This document shows, piece by piece, positions 1 to 11,519 of a stretch of DNA of 64,000 nt; the first letter of the stretch is position 1, and the number at the start of each line of letters is the position of its first letter. The position numbers and the translations under genes are program-made. The notes under the pieces were generated by a model that was not told the origin of the DNA, did no database searches, and saw only the letters and a list, made by a program, of their open reading frames with translations. Origin of the DNA: Zingiber officinale. Taxonomy: Eukaryota > Streptophyta > Magnoliopsida > Zingiberales > Zingiberaceae. The DNA is taken from the NCBI RefSeq assembly GCF_018446385.1, contig NC_056001.1, positions 10,782,672-10,846,671 of the forward strand, in the 5' to 3' direction.

Positions 1-1940
1 AGAAACAAAGATAAACTTTCAGTTAGAAATCAAAGCTCATGGAAGAGGAAAAAGAGCTTACCAAAAGGGAGTTAAATGAGAACAGGGATAGGGCTTAACC
101 ATTCCTCCAGCAAGGAAGTACTATCGAATTTCAAATCTTGCGGCTTCTTGGAGGTATGGAAATAGTCTCGCTCCAAGTGATAATTTTTTAAAACAAGAGG
201 TGGGGGTAATTCACGCTGCTAATGAGTTGGCCAGGACACCGGGTTCGAGGGGATGATGGAAGACCCCTTAAGTAGGCCATGACCAACTCGAGATGAAAAT
301 AAGAATACTCCATCCTCCATTTTCTTGAGATAAAAGGAGTGGAAGAGTCGAGCAGATAGAGGGATTCGATACAAGCGAAATAAGATGACTATTTCGGTTA
401 AAATACGGAATGAGTTTGGCCCCAATTGGAACATAGGAATGCAAAAATATTGAGATACCTTGATGAAGAAAGCAGGAATAAGAAAGCGTAGACCACTAAT
501 CAAGTAACTGCGGAAGAAGGTCACACATTCCAGAGAAGGACGATCAGCACAGTCATTATCGTTGGGGAGTATTAGGCCATAGTCGGCTGAAGTCCCATAG
601 GTCACCCTTATTCGAACTAATGAAACATTATTAAAATTAGACTCTACAAACCTATACAAAGGAGTAGATGAAGACCCTGCAACCATCACAAGACAAATAC
701 CGGGGCACATGTGCTAGCAAAGGGAGGGTTAAGGATAGGTTGGTGAATAACAAACAATGATGAGACTAGGGACTTACTCAAGGATGGAATGTAGAAAGCT
801 TGAAGCAAAGACGATAAAGATCAGTGCACACACAAACAAGAGTTGCACAAAGTGACAACAGCCCTCGCAACCTAATTTATATATTGCGAGCGTTTGATTA
901 GGATCCTTGGATCCGAACCATCTTGAAAGCAGGGGTCCATCGACCGCTTAATCAAACACAGATTGTAACAATTCATAATAATCATTACATTGAAATAAAC
1001 GTTCAGTCTTCTTTAACCAGGAGTTACCTCACATTAATGCGATATAACTTTGGAGACAATGTCATCTTTGAGGCTCGGAAGTCAAAGCTGATAAAACATG
1101 CACAACATTTAAGAGGCATGGTAGTAATTAAGAAGGATATCTTATTAAAGGTTACGTCTGAGATTTGCTCTTTGTCATGTGTTTGGATAATCAAGATGAG
1201 AAAGGATGTTCTATCACATCATACCAATCCGGTCAATCAGACTTTCACTTCCTTCGACTAAATTTAAGGAGGAGGGTAGTGATACAGGGGTAACCAGCAG
1301 AGGCCACGTGACTAGAGAGGTCAATAATCTTGCAAGGACAATCAAAAGTCAAAGATGTGCTCCAGACTCCTCGATCCTGACTCCTCATCCCCCGACTCCC
1401 CGACTCCTAACTAAAGTTCCGATTGCCCTCTACCTAAACTAAAATGACCTTAATTAGTTATCAATAATTAAAGTAATGAACCGGTATTCATTGAGGACGT
1501 GGATAACACAACTCTTATCATGAGAAAGACATAAAATGCAACTATTTACTCCGAAATAAATGGGTTGCAATGGTCATTTATTTCGTAGAATGTGACAACA
1601 GTCACGAAGAACAAGGGGTACAGGGAGAACTTATCGGATAGTCACGATCCTATAAAAGGTAGCTAGTCCTCGTTAGAAAATGTATCCTCACATCATTTCC
1701 AAAAACCCTAATATTGTTCATCTTCTTCATCACTCCACCGAAACCTTAATTTGAACTTCGAAGTGACAATGTCGGATAACTCTCTGGTTGTCCCTATGAC
1801 CTCTTATACTTTGTCTTCTCTCCTACACAAGCATTGGCGGATCTCCTTGTGGCTTTTTTATAGCCTAGCAACTTACGGTCAAGTCAACACCAATGTCAAC
1901 TCATCGGTGACTCATTCATTAGCATTCCCGGATAGGATCA
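1..1940 (+). mobile_element. 3' part of a Ty3/gypsy LTR retrotransposon fossil (Tat-like), cut by the window edge
   Basis: A purine-rich tract at 1266-1279 is followed at 1280 by a TG that opens an LTR-like stretch with a TATA motif (TATAAAAGG) at 1651. The LTR end is unsure, between about 1830 and 1940. Upstream of the tract lies an antisense reading frame (219-710) resembling the plant 'putative gypsy type transposon' family (Pfam Transposase_28). Some Tat-lineage gypsy elements are known to carry an antisense ORF between pol and the 3' LTR, which fits this order. The 5' half lies outside the window, so neither target duplication nor age can be judged. The fossil looks incomplete and decayed. 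Confidence 0.5.
219..710 (-). CDS. Antisense ORF of the gypsy fossil, Transposase_28-like
   Basis: About 160 codons open on the minus strand. The stretch with GPNSFRILTEIVILFRLYRI followed by PLSARLFHSFY resembles the plant gypsy-associated family often named 'putative gypsy type transposon' (L-x-PNSFR-[IL]-x-G/E-x-VILxRL, then P-L-x-x-x-x-FxxF). It belongs to the retroelement at the left edge, not to a host gene. Its function is unknown; the family is of gag-associated or accessory type. The frame is a fragment and is treated as a fossil. Confidence 0.5.
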   Translation of the reverse strand: MCPGICLVMVAGSSSTPLYRFVESNFNNVSLVRIRVTYGTSADYGLILPNDNDCADRPSLECVTFFRSYLISGLRFLIPAFFIKVSQYFCIPMFQLGPNSFRILTEIVILFRLYRIPLSARLFHSFYLKKMEDGVFLFSSRVGHGLLKGSSIIPSNPVSWPTH

Positions 1941-1944
1941 AAAC

Positions 1945-2748
1945 ACAGAGAGGAAGAAGCAGCTTTGAAGAAATAAGTTAATAATTACATGAAGAACTTG
2001 ATTACATTATTGGCTATTAGTCTGCAGCTTGGGCATAATAATCTAACAACTAAGTTAATATCTTGAGGAACTGCAACAGAAATGGAGTTTGACCTGAGGT
2101 GGTAGCATACTCTGACAGATTGTTTTGCGGCAATTCATTTTCAGTTTTAAAGAGTAATAGAAAAAACTTATCTGGAGCAAACTCTAATCGATGATGATAA
2201 TGAAGGATAATTGAATGATAATAGCATCGCCTAAACAAACAATCAACGATCAAGCGAGCTGAACTATCAATGTACGACAGTTCTGTTCTTTTATTCATTC
2301 AGATAATATTACAATTCATGCACAACCAAACCAGTCCTTCATTTAGCTGAATAAACTAGATATCCTCTTGATCTATAGTTTGGTATTTCCTTTCACTCCT
2401 ATAGTTTTATGAATGCTGTGCCACAAATGCAAGATTTTCCTGGATTTTGGTGCTCTAAATTTCCCTTATTTACCGAGAACAATGGCTGCTAAAAATGTTT
2501 CTTCACAACCCAATTAATGCAATATGTACAGGGAACAGAAGGGGCTCCTCCCTCAGACCCAACAAACAACACGGTATAAAATTGAGATCAATGGAGCCCT
2601 CCACCGAGGGATACATGAAATCTATGGAAGATGAAGAATCCTATCAAACAGCCAGAAAAAGGAATAATGCATATATCAAACAAACGTGAAAAGGATGCGA
2701 TATGATGAATGACTCAGTGAGCGTTCATGGCAGTTCAGTTCAGGTTGT
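1945..2748. other. Intergenic, no gene recognised
   Basis: Only short frames without family resemblance or codon bias are seen on either strand. The part next to 2749 is the 3' flank of the DUF1685 gene and probably holds its 3' UTR. Confidence 0.6.
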
Positions 2749-3601
2749 TCAGCTATTGAAACGAGACGTAGAAGTGAGCGCCACTGCTTGAGCCCAAGCC
2801 CTGATCCTTGCCTTCACGTCCTTGGGGTTATCGCCTGCAACAAAAAACCATGGCAGCATCGTCACAACCAGGACTCACATATTATAAAATCCATCAAAAA
2901 AAATCTTTTCTTCTTCTGATTCATCTAATCATTGAATCGCCTTGCCAACGAATTAGAATAAACAACTAATGTTCGTATGAATTGGTGGTGTTTGTACCTG
3001 GACTGGAGATCCAGTTGACGGGGGAGTTGCCGCCGCTGCTGGTGTCAGCAGTGAGATCGGAGAAGGTTTCGGGGATCTCCACCGTCCAATCGTTGGACAG
3101 GCCGATTCCCAGGTCGCGGCAGGCTCGGACCTCCTCCATGTCCATGGACATCCGGCCGGAGCCGCAGAGCGGCCGGACCAAGACCCGACACTCCGCTCCC
3201 GCCGAGGAACCGTAATCCTCCTCCGCAGCGTGGCTCTTCCTCCTCTGCCATACCTGCTCCAGCCACCGATCCCTGCGGATGCGTCCGTGAAGGTGCGGCC
3301 TCCTCCGCGCTCCCCTGCCTCGCGCCGCCTCTGTCTCGCTCGCGTACTCCTTGGTCCATTCCTGGGCGGCGAGGACGCGGTCGGGCGTCCCGGGCATGGA
3401 CGAGATCCCTCCGCCGCCAGAAAAGGAGTCGTCGTCCAATATCACGCGGCCGCCGCCACCCCGCGCTCCTCCCTTGGAGCCCTCGTCCTCGGAAGAGGGC
3501 TCCACGTCGGCGTCGTCGCCCTCGGACTCGATGCGGAGGCGTGACATCTTGTAGCTGTTCGCCTCGTCGTAGATGCTGGAAGCAATCTCCTCCGACGCCA
3601 T
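2749..3601 (-). CDS. DUF1685-family protein, two exons
   Basis: Exon 1 is 3601-2998 and exon 2 is 2834-2749. The junction CAG|GTACAA to TTGCAG|GCG keeps phase and gives 229 residues. The C-terminus reads WISSPG, then GDNPKDVKARIRAWAQAVAL, which is the hallmark tail of plant DUF1685 proteins (family usually ..SSPGDNPxxVKARLKxWAQAVA..). A second family block, EEVRACRDLGIGLSNDW, lies near residue 165. The N-terminal half is acidic and glycine-rich. I chose the ATG at 3601 because MASEEIASSIYDEANSYKM fits a clean start and an upstream ATG at 3727 would lie at the presumed promoter. Role unknown. The GC content of exon 1 is high, so several long frames on other strands overlap it and are shadows. 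Confidence 0.8.
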
Positions 3602-3679
3602 TAGCTGCCTTTTCTGTGCGATATCGCAGGCAGAGGAAGAGCAGGGAGACGAACCCGAGAGACTCGATCCCAACCCGTT

Positions 3680-3690
3680 GATATATATAT
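3680..3690 (-). promoter_or_regulatory. TATA-like stretch for the DUF1685 gene
   Basis: TATATATATAT lies about 80 bases upstream of the chosen ATG at 3601 on the minus strand. This is a usual spacing for a plant TATA box with a short leader, and it disfavours the more upstream ATG at 3727. Confidence 0.45.
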
Positions 3691-4194
3691 CTTCGAGCAG
3701 AAAACAATGGCAAAGTTGCGGTGGCACGAAGATCTACGGCGGATATTCGCTGGCGAAGAGGAAATTTGAGGTATATTCCCAAGCAATATGTTTATTTCAC
3801 ACGCATGTTTTGCCTGCCAACAGTTGAATAAATTTATGCTCTTTCTTTTTCACTATTATTAGTTTATTACAAGGAATTATACATAGAATTCGCTGAAGTA
3901 TCGTTAAACGATTTAAGCTGTTAATCCCGACCATGCTGGAATTCGTAGTCAGTTCTGGCCGGAACTCGTGGATTGCGTTCGGCAGTTATTGACGAAACCG
4001 GATTTAGAAACCGGTAAGTATAATCTTGGCCGTCCAAATATAGCTGCCCTGGACCCCCGCAGCGTCCGGCTCCGCCTCCGGTTCGTCAATCGTCGCCGGG
4101 ACCACGACGCGGACACCAAGGGCAAGTCCATCCTCCCGCCACCCTGCCAACACCGTGGAAGTCACTCTGTAGCTTCGTCCGCGAGAAAACGAAG

Positions 4195-4217
4195 GACACG
4201 TGTCTCGGACGACGTCA
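4195..4217. promoter_or_regulatory. ACGT-core cluster: G-box palindrome plus TGACGTC site
   Basis: The palindrome GACACGTGTC (4195-4204) is followed 6 bases later by GACGTCA (4211-4217). ACGT cores of this type bind plant bZIP and bHLH factors; ACGTGTC also matches the ABA-response element. They lie about 600 bases upstream of the minus-strand DUF1685 start in a GC-rich stretch (3950-4400), so regulation of that gene is a reasonable inference but not shown. Confidence 0.4.
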
Positions 4218-4399
4218 TCTGCTGGAGGAGGGGTCCGCGCACGATGAAGCCATCGTCATAGGGGCCCACTCGAGAAACTAATAAAAATGGCAGTTGCCCC
4301 GGTGGCGAGTTCGGTACCAATTTCTTCGGCGGACACAGCAAGGGACCACTGACGGGGCAGCACGTCCAGGTGGGTCCCATCACTGTTTGCCAATGCCAA

Positions 4400-5574
4400 A
4401 GCTCAACGAACTTTGAAACAATTAATGAATGGAACCGCCCGTAGTGTGAACGACGCTATCAATCGTCGGTGGGGAAAAAAATATTAAAAAAATTATCATC
4501 TTTTATCCTCGAATATACAAATAAAATCTCAATAATTCTTTTTTTTTTCAATTTTTTTGTTAGAATTCGATTTTTCTAATTTTTGTTAGATTTTTATTTT
4601 TATATTACATAAATGTTAATTCCATTTGGTATTATCTTTAATAAAATTATGAAAATGTACTCATTTGTTACACCGACCGTCTAGGTCAAGAATTAATCAC
4701 AGTCAATGGGCCATTAGTGGCGCTTTAACTTGAAATTAAAAAAAAAACAAATTACGACTTGAAGCAGTCAATTGCTTAACGGCCAAGATAAAATTAACGA
4801 TCGCCGGTTGGCCATGGACATTAATTGAGCCAACTTGGTGGCATATTAATGGTCTATCAATTTAGGGAAAGAATCAAAATTGTGGATTATTTTTAAGATC
4901 CGTTTGATTGGGAAAATTTCAGTGCACCCTTTTAAGTTTGCCAAAATTTATTATCTATTTATTTTGAATTCAAAAGGAAGAATGCAATTGCAGACAGTGT
5001 CTAAAAACATTGCCAAAATTCATACAAGTTGGACAGTGTTGTTCCTGCACACAAAAATGGGCTCAACCCTTCTTCTCCCTCTCCCATACTTGCTCAATTT
5101 GGTCCTAGACCATGAAGCCTATTAAGACGCCCATATACAAGCAGCCCACTTCTTGACCGTTTGCATGACAATAAATAAATTGATAATTTATTGAACCGTT
5201 TCTAAATACTCAAATTTAGAAAAATAAAATGATAATGTTTTTTTAGCTTTATTTACATATTGAAAAGGCTATTTTTTAAATTTAATTTAATTTAAGACCA
5301 ATTCAGACATGCCCATCCCTGGTTACGCGAAATTCGGTGAATAAGCTCCAAATCATGGAACATGGGGTGCCCCACAAAATTGAAGGCCCTTGTCAATTGG
5401 TCCCAAGATACGAGACAGTCGTCTCTCCACGTTAAGCATGAGATAGAGATAGCGAGTGTGCAACTGCAACAAGCATTGTGCATTACGATGACCCATAAAT
5501 AAATAGATAAGATGAGGTTGATTAATTCAGAAATGGTTGAGGGGCAATATATTAAAAATAAATAAATAAACCAT

Positions 5575-5618
<44 letters not shown>

Positions 5619-7068
5619 TTGATAGGGACAAAAATAAATAAAGGATTCTGTTAGATTGGAATACAAGACAAGTTATAAATCACTAATAATTGTGTGGAAC
5701 AAAACCTAAAGCGAATTAATGAATGAAGTGTTTCAAAAGTCACACGAGACACCTCTGATTTTTTTTTTTTTTTTATGTTTTATATTTGTATTTAAATCTT
5801 CAGATAGCCACGAGGCATTTATAGAATTTAATTTAATTATAATGTCTTTGTATAGATATGAACTCTTGACTTTTAAATTTCTTAATTTTAAAAATCAAAC
5901 TGTTTTAATAATTATGATAATTAGACAATAAAGAGCTTCGGTTTGTCTCGTTGTCCTCAATAATAATGTGTCTCTTGATACTTTTTGAGGTGGTTTTAAA
6001 CTTTGGAGGCATTTAGAGTGCCATCGTGGCTTTTAGATGTCTCACAAGGTTGGTTGCCAACCATCAACCACGTCCACTCATCTAATTTCTCGCTTAATGT
6101 TTGAAAGAGATGGGGGCAGACCAAGTTCATTGTTGCCTCTTGGAACAATCCAAATTAGCAAAATATATGGAACTTTTTTTTATTTTAATATGAAATCTTT
6201 TAGTATTGCCGTTGATTTAATCTCAACCATTTACTGAAAAACTTTAATTATGATTACCATTTCTTCCTTTCTTATAATATAATTTTACAAAAAAAAAAAA
6301 CTTTATTTCACATTCTTATTTTCATTGTGTCATATGGTTGTTTCTTATTGGGATTCCCTTTATTGGCATTATCTCTTTTGACATTATTCTCCAACACTTG
6401 CTCTTGTTGCGGGTACCTTATTTCTTATATAGAAATAAGATTAGATAAGTGTGAATAAATATAATATCACACAGCCGTGCCATTTTCATCACAATAAATT
6501 ACAATGCACGAGGAATTAAAAAAAAGGATGTTTATAATTTAAGAAGGTCAATAGTTTTTTATAATTAAACATTTTTTTCAATGCGGCTACTTTGTCAATT
6601 TTAAAATACTTTCTTACATTTACTTTGATAAATTATCAAGATTTAGTCTCATTATTTTTATAAAAAAAAAAAACAGCTGTCGAAGAACATCTCAATTTTC
6701 AAATCCACTTACAAATATTATTAAATAAAATTTAATTTTATCTCCTTTGTCATAAATCCATGTGATACAGACACGAAATTAAAAATAATAAGAATATAGG
6801 TACTTATTCCAACTCGGTGACTCAATGAATTTATACATTGCTTATCTGCGCAACAAATCGATAATACTGGGAAATTAACCAGATTTTCCGATTATTAAAA
6901 TAATATATATATATATATATATTGCCTTGTCTCGCTGAGTTATATTTTTATTAGATTATTAATAATATCTGTGGTGATTACCGTCAAAAGTTTAAAATTT
7001 TATGGTAAAAAACGATGAGTTAAAAATAATAATAATAAAGATACCGGAATAAAACTTTTTAGGTAGAA
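4400..7068. other. AT-rich intergenic DNA with simple repeats
   Basis: No gene is recognised. Simple repeats include an ATA/AAT run at 5578-5617, poly-T near 5760 and an AT run near 6903-6921. Short frames in this region show no family resemblance. Confidence 0.6.
5578..5617. repeat. Trinucleotide microsatellite (AAT)n
   Basis: About 13 uninterrupted AAT units. A likely polymorphic marker. Confidence 0.95.
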
Positions 7069-7206
7069 TTTTAAAATAAAATAATGAGAGTTTAGAAAAA
7101 AAAAATAATATTATATTATTATAGAGATATATTGATTATTTTAGATATGATAAATGATATTAAAATCATAGTCTATACCAGATGTCATATGAGGTGACCT
7201 TGAACG

Positions 7207-7490
7207 AATTTGAAGAGAGACTTGAAGCAAGTCAAGAGTGAATAGATGCTTATGGGGAGACTCAGAGCAGGTCAAGAGTGACCGAATGCTTACAGGGAAG
7301 TCTGGAGCAAGTCAAGAATAACCGGATGGATGTGGGGAAGCCTAAAGCAGGTCAAGAGTGACCGAATACTTGTGGGAAGACGCGTAGCAAGTCAAGAGTG
7401 ACTAGATACGTGTAGAGAGCCGGTCCAGAGCTAGTCAAAAATGACCAAATGTCTATGAGGAGACCCAAACTACAAGAGTGATGATGATTG
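7207..7490. repeat. Minisatellite, about 40-bp unit
   Basis: Six to seven degenerate units share the core AGCAGGTCAAGAGTGACCG followed by ATGCTTGTGGGGAG. The same array is in copy 2, where it is split by the copia element. Function unknown. Confidence 0.8.
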
Positions 7491-7508
7491 TTCATTTAAG
7501 GGTAGGAT

Positions 7509-7737
7509 TGTTAGAAATACAATCAAAGTCTCATATTGGAAATATATAGAAAAGATCATGGGTTTAAAATGACAAAAATATCTCTATTAGTATAAGGTCT
7601 TTTCGATAGAGCTAAAAAATAAAACCATAAGAACTTTGTCCTAAAGTGAATAATATATCATATTTATATAGATATGTAAATTTTTTGAACACATCAATTT
7701 ATAGAGAAAATTATATAATTTTGTATATGGTTTAACA
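7509..7737. repeat. Interspersed-repeat block TGTTAGAAATACA...TTTAACA
   Basis: The block begins TGTTAGAAATACAATCAAAG and ends GGTTTAACA, so it has TG/CA termini and follows a short purine-rich stretch. That is compatible with a short LTR-like or MITE-like fragment, but no internal domain or target duplication is visible. The same block is present in copy 2 from about 17200 to 17437. Confidence 0.35.
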
Positions 7738-8945
7738 ATCTCCATATGTTTCAAAGAAAATAAAATTAGGCACCCTGAGTTGGTGCACACAAAGGATACA
7801 TACGAGAGATCATAATTTGATCCTCTACTAGATATGAGATGATGACAAATTTGGTTGAAAACTTGTGTTATATGACCTTGGCCTAAGGTACGAATGTGTG
7901 GAAAAATACTAAGAGTTTACCTTCATAAGAGGGCGAAGACTACGAATTCGATGTGTTACGATGAACATTTCTAGACATACTCAATGGGCAAACTAAGGGG
8001 AGAGGAGTCTATCTCCATGATTAGTAAGGCTAAACTTGGACACATGGGTTATAAAAAAAACTATTCCAAGTTTAATTTTATTACTCTTAGTTCTTTTAAT
8101 CTAATTATGCATTTATTTCTACCAATTAATTTTGGAGATGATCAATCCAGTCTCATTAAAATTTTCTATTGACTACTTAAATAAATCAAGAGGTATTTAC
8201 AAAGACTCATCCAAGCGATCAACTATTTTTTAAATTTATTATCCTACTGAAAAAATCTGAATTGCAGTTAAAATTCAAACCTAAAATAATTAATTAACCG
8301 TTTAAAACATCTAAACGCTGCACCGTAGTCCTGTAGCTTTATCCCTCATTTAAAATGAGAAGAAGTCTTAATTGTGGTCAATCACAAAATAATTGAATTG
8401 ACTAACTCATAAAAAACCAAACTTGCCCAGCACCATAAAGACATTAAAATCAAATTGATTATTCCATTCGTGAATGATGCAGAAGTTAGAATTATTCATC
8501 TTCTTAAGCTGCTTCCAAAACTTTAAGATTATTTATAGGGTTAGCGTATCAAGGTAATTAAGATATCTAAATTATCGTTTAGATATTCATGATTTGACCC
8601 CAACTATAACATATTTATAAAAAGAAAATTCTTCAAATAAATACTAGTAATTAGGCTAACTAAATTTATAATTTAAAAATAAAATAATGAGAGTTTAGAA
8701 AAAAAATAAATTATATCATACTATTATAGAGATATATTAATTTTTTTAGACATAATAAATGATATTAAAATCATAATCTATACAAGATGTTATATAAGAT
8801 GACCTTGAACGAATTTGAGGGAAGGTTTAATTTGAAGCAGGTCAAGAGTGATCGGATGCTTGCGGAGAGGCTCGGAGCATGTCAAGAATGACCGGATGCT
8901 TACAGGGAAGTTCGGAGCAAGTCAAGAGTGACTAAATGCATGCGG

Positions 8946-9275
8946 TGTTAGAAATGGGGATAGTGGGGAACGTGGCCCATGTTCCCCACTACATATAATG
9001 GAAATGTCCATTATGCCCCTAGGGTATTTCCCTATATAAAGGGGGTCCGTCCAAGGCTCAGGGTGAGAAATCGCGATCGTGCGACGAGAGTAAGAGGTGA
9101 ACATCCAAAGCGGCGGGATTTGGTTTGTGGAATTGCGAAGGGCTTTCCGATCCTGTGATCGCTCTTCCGATAGCGAGCTTCGTCATTGTCGATTGCAGAT
9201 CTGCGGGAGATCGCTGTAAGTTTTTACCGCATTTAATTAATTCATCTATCATACATTTAGAACATATATTCAACA
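8946..9275 (+). repeat. 5' LTR of the copia element
   Basis: 330 bp, TG...CA termini, with a TATATAAAGG promoter motif near 9033. Nearly identical to the 3' LTR. Confidence 0.95.
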
Positions 9276-9276
9276 T

Positions 9277-9288
9277 TGGTATCAGAGC
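9277..9288 (+). other. Primer-binding site of the copia element
   Basis: TGGTATCAGAGC one base after the 5' LTR is the standard plant copia site complementary to the 3' end of initiator tRNA-Met. Confidence 0.95.
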
Positions 9289-10512
9289 GCGTAATTTGTT
9301 CTAAATGTATGTGCGATCTCCTGTTTAAAATTGCTGCCGTGAACGGAGTCCGTCTTCCGTCTAGTTTTGCCGTAGCCAAGCATATTGCGTTCATGTTGCA
9401 ATCTGCTACAGTCGTCGGCATCAAAAGCAGCCGTAATCAACGTCTGTTGAAAGGTCTCGGATGAACACTCATAGAGTTTGTCTCTGTGTGTTGGCCAACG
9501 GCGTACTCGAGGCTGCCTTTGAAATTTCTGTACAGCGTTCGTCGCTGTGAGTGGCGTGCGTGGCTTGAGCGGCCTGTGCAACGTGGGCAGTTGCGGAAAA
9601 ATCGGCAGAATAACGAAGCACAGTGCTTCGTGTGAGATAAAGTTTGATTTTGAAAAATCAAATAATAAAAAAAAAAACCGTGAACGAAAATACTGCATGC
9701 ATATGAAATTAAGAAACATAATATGCTTATGTTTTTTTAATTAAAGTATAATTTTTTTTTGTTTGCCAAATGATGCATCGTTGAAATATGCTAATGCATG
9801 CTTATTGTTTCATGCTAATGTATGCCTATTGTAGCATTTTTTTTATTTGGATGCATGCCTACCGTAGGATTAATTTCAATTTGGATGCATACAGTAATTA
9901 ATTGAAAATAAGTTCAATTAATTTCATCATTAATGATAAATGATCAAAATCATTGGTATAAATTTTGATCATTTTTTTTGGATTCGGTTCAGGTTTAAAT
10001 CATTAGTTGGTTTAATCGAATCAATTTGATCCAAACCCAAAATCAATTTGGGTTAATTAATTAGACTTGGACCAAATATGATCAAATGACCAGATTTGTT
10101 CTGATGGGTCAGATTTGATCAAAACAATTAGATTTGTTCTAATTGGTCAGACTTAAACCAATGGGCATTGGTTTGATCAAACGGACCTGAGTTTGATCAA
10201 TAAGTCTGAAATTGGTTGAAATGGACTTAGAGAAAAATTAACAGAACATAGGTACAAAAATCCCTGTCCAATTAGATTAGTTCTAATTAAGGACAATAGA
10301 CCAAGCTTAGGATCTGGATCCCAAATCAACTGATCCGATGGGTTTGACCAATTAGATTAGTTCTAATTGTCGACTTAACTCCTGAAAATCGAGAAGATTT
10401 GTTTTTCTTGATTGATTATGTTGTTGGTACTATGCCTGTATAAATTGAAATAAGCCGGTTTTGTACTGGTTAGTCGGTTTTGTACTGACTTATTTTATTT
10501 TCAATTTTTCAG

Positions 10513-11079
10513 ATGGCTAGTCGTGATTTACGACAACATGAGCTTTGGGAGGAGATTAAGGAGCTTGATTTCGACCCTGTTCAAGGACTCGGATGGCTTA
10601 TTGGTCGGCTCGATCGGTTGTTCTGGAAACTCGAGCGAGAAGAATTTCCAGTCGAAGACACACACAGAAGATTCGCTCTAGTCTATTCACTGCCAGAAAA
10701 CCTTAGGCAGATAGCATTCCAACTTTGGGATGATTATGATGGACACATCTGGTACTCAGAGATGTGCAGACAGTTGCTTCATCTCTATTGGGGTCCTGAA
10801 GACCCAGAGGAGGATCCAGATGAATCTGAAGAGGATTCAGAAGATCCTGAAGATCCTCCAGAGGAGGATCCAGAAGAATCTAAAGAGCATTCAGAAGAGC
10901 CTGAAGATCTAGATGAATCTGAAGAGGATCTGGGAGAGTGTGTGTGGGATCCAATTGAAAATCTTGAAGCTATCTTGCCTGGGATTACCCCAAATGAGTC
11001 CAGGCTGAGAGAGATTATATTAGCCACTGCACTAGTGTCTGTCCTAGTGGGAGTGGTAGTTGCATATCTAGTTTATTAG
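10513..11079 (+). CDS. Extra ORF in the copia leader: acidic protein with C-terminal membrane segment
   Basis: 188 codons opening MASRDLRQHELWEEIKELDF, placed between primer-binding site and gag in the sense strand. Residues 1-95 look helical. A stretch FPVEDTHRRFALVYSLPENL (about 48-67) faintly resembles the copia gag pattern in which an acidic D-x-x-R-x-L stretch is followed by SLPE-x-[WYL]. Residues 96-145 are an E/D/P/S-rich repeat region (DPEEDPDESEEDSEDPEDPP and similar). The last about 20 residues (LATALVSVLVGVVVAYLVY) form a hydrophobic segment ending at the stop, as in a tail-anchored protein. I do not recognise the family. It could be a captured host gene, a diverged gag-like duplicate or a lineage-specific accessory protein. 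Confidence 0.6.
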   Translation: MASRDLRQHELWEEIKELDFDPVQGLGWLIGRLDRLFWKLEREEFPVEDTHRRFALVYSLPENLRQIAFQLWDDYDGHIWYSEMCRQLLHLYWGPEDPEEDPDESEEDSEDPEDPPEEDPEESKEHSEEPEDLDESEEDLGECVWDPIENLEAILPGITPNESRLREIILATALVSVLVGVVVAYLVY

Positions 11080-11519
11080 AGTTCTGTTATTTTTATTGTC
11101 ATTTTGTATGAACAATAGTTAGTCTATTTCATTCATGTCAGTTGGTTATATGTTAACAATTTGCAGCATAATTTTATATTAATGATATGTTCATTTATTT
11201 ATGCTGTTTGCTTGACATGATGCATGATTAGTTCATGATATATTAAATGATTAGTTCATTTAATTTAAAAAAAAACATGATATATTAAATGATTAGTTCA
11301 TTTAATTAATGAATTCATGATATTATAAATGATTAGTTCATTGGTTGGGATGTATGTAATAGAATTGATTAATATTAATTTGATTGGTCATACGGATGAT
11401 GAGTGAAAACATAGTTGTCACTTGATTTTGTAAACCAACTCAAAGTAATATTAAGTCAATCATAAATTGCATACATATGATATACACTGAATACTAAATA
11501 ATTTGTTTATTTATGATAG

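Larger units (their letters stand above)
7069..8670. repeat. Tandem duplication, copy 1 (no transposon insertions)
   Basis: This 1.6-kb unit recurs directly after itself as copy 2 (8671-18718). Shared blocks in the same order: AATAATGAGAGTTTAG at the start, a 40-bp minisatellite, a block opening TTAGAAATACAATCAAAGTC, GGCACCCTGAGTTGGTGCAC, and an end block GTAATTAGGCTAACTAAATT. Identity by eye is well below that of the copia LTR pair, so the duplication is much older. Copy 1 has about 390 bases (near 7983-8369) missing from copy 2. No gene is seen in it. Confidence 0.85.

Noticed and set aside
1831-1855. Primer-binding-site-like TTGGCGGATCTCC just inside the left-edge LTR region
   Set aside because: It lies on the side expected to be genomic flank of a 3' LTR and matches the usual site only in part; kept only as a reason to doubt the LTR end.
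3045-3782. 245-codon minus-strand frame overlapping the DUF1685 exon
   Set aside because: Arginine/proline-rich frame-shifted shadow of the GC-rich exon 1; the other frame carries the family motifs.
7207-7490. CRISPR-like spaced repeats
   Set aside because: Units are contiguous and degenerate without unique spacers, in a plant genome; a minisatellite.
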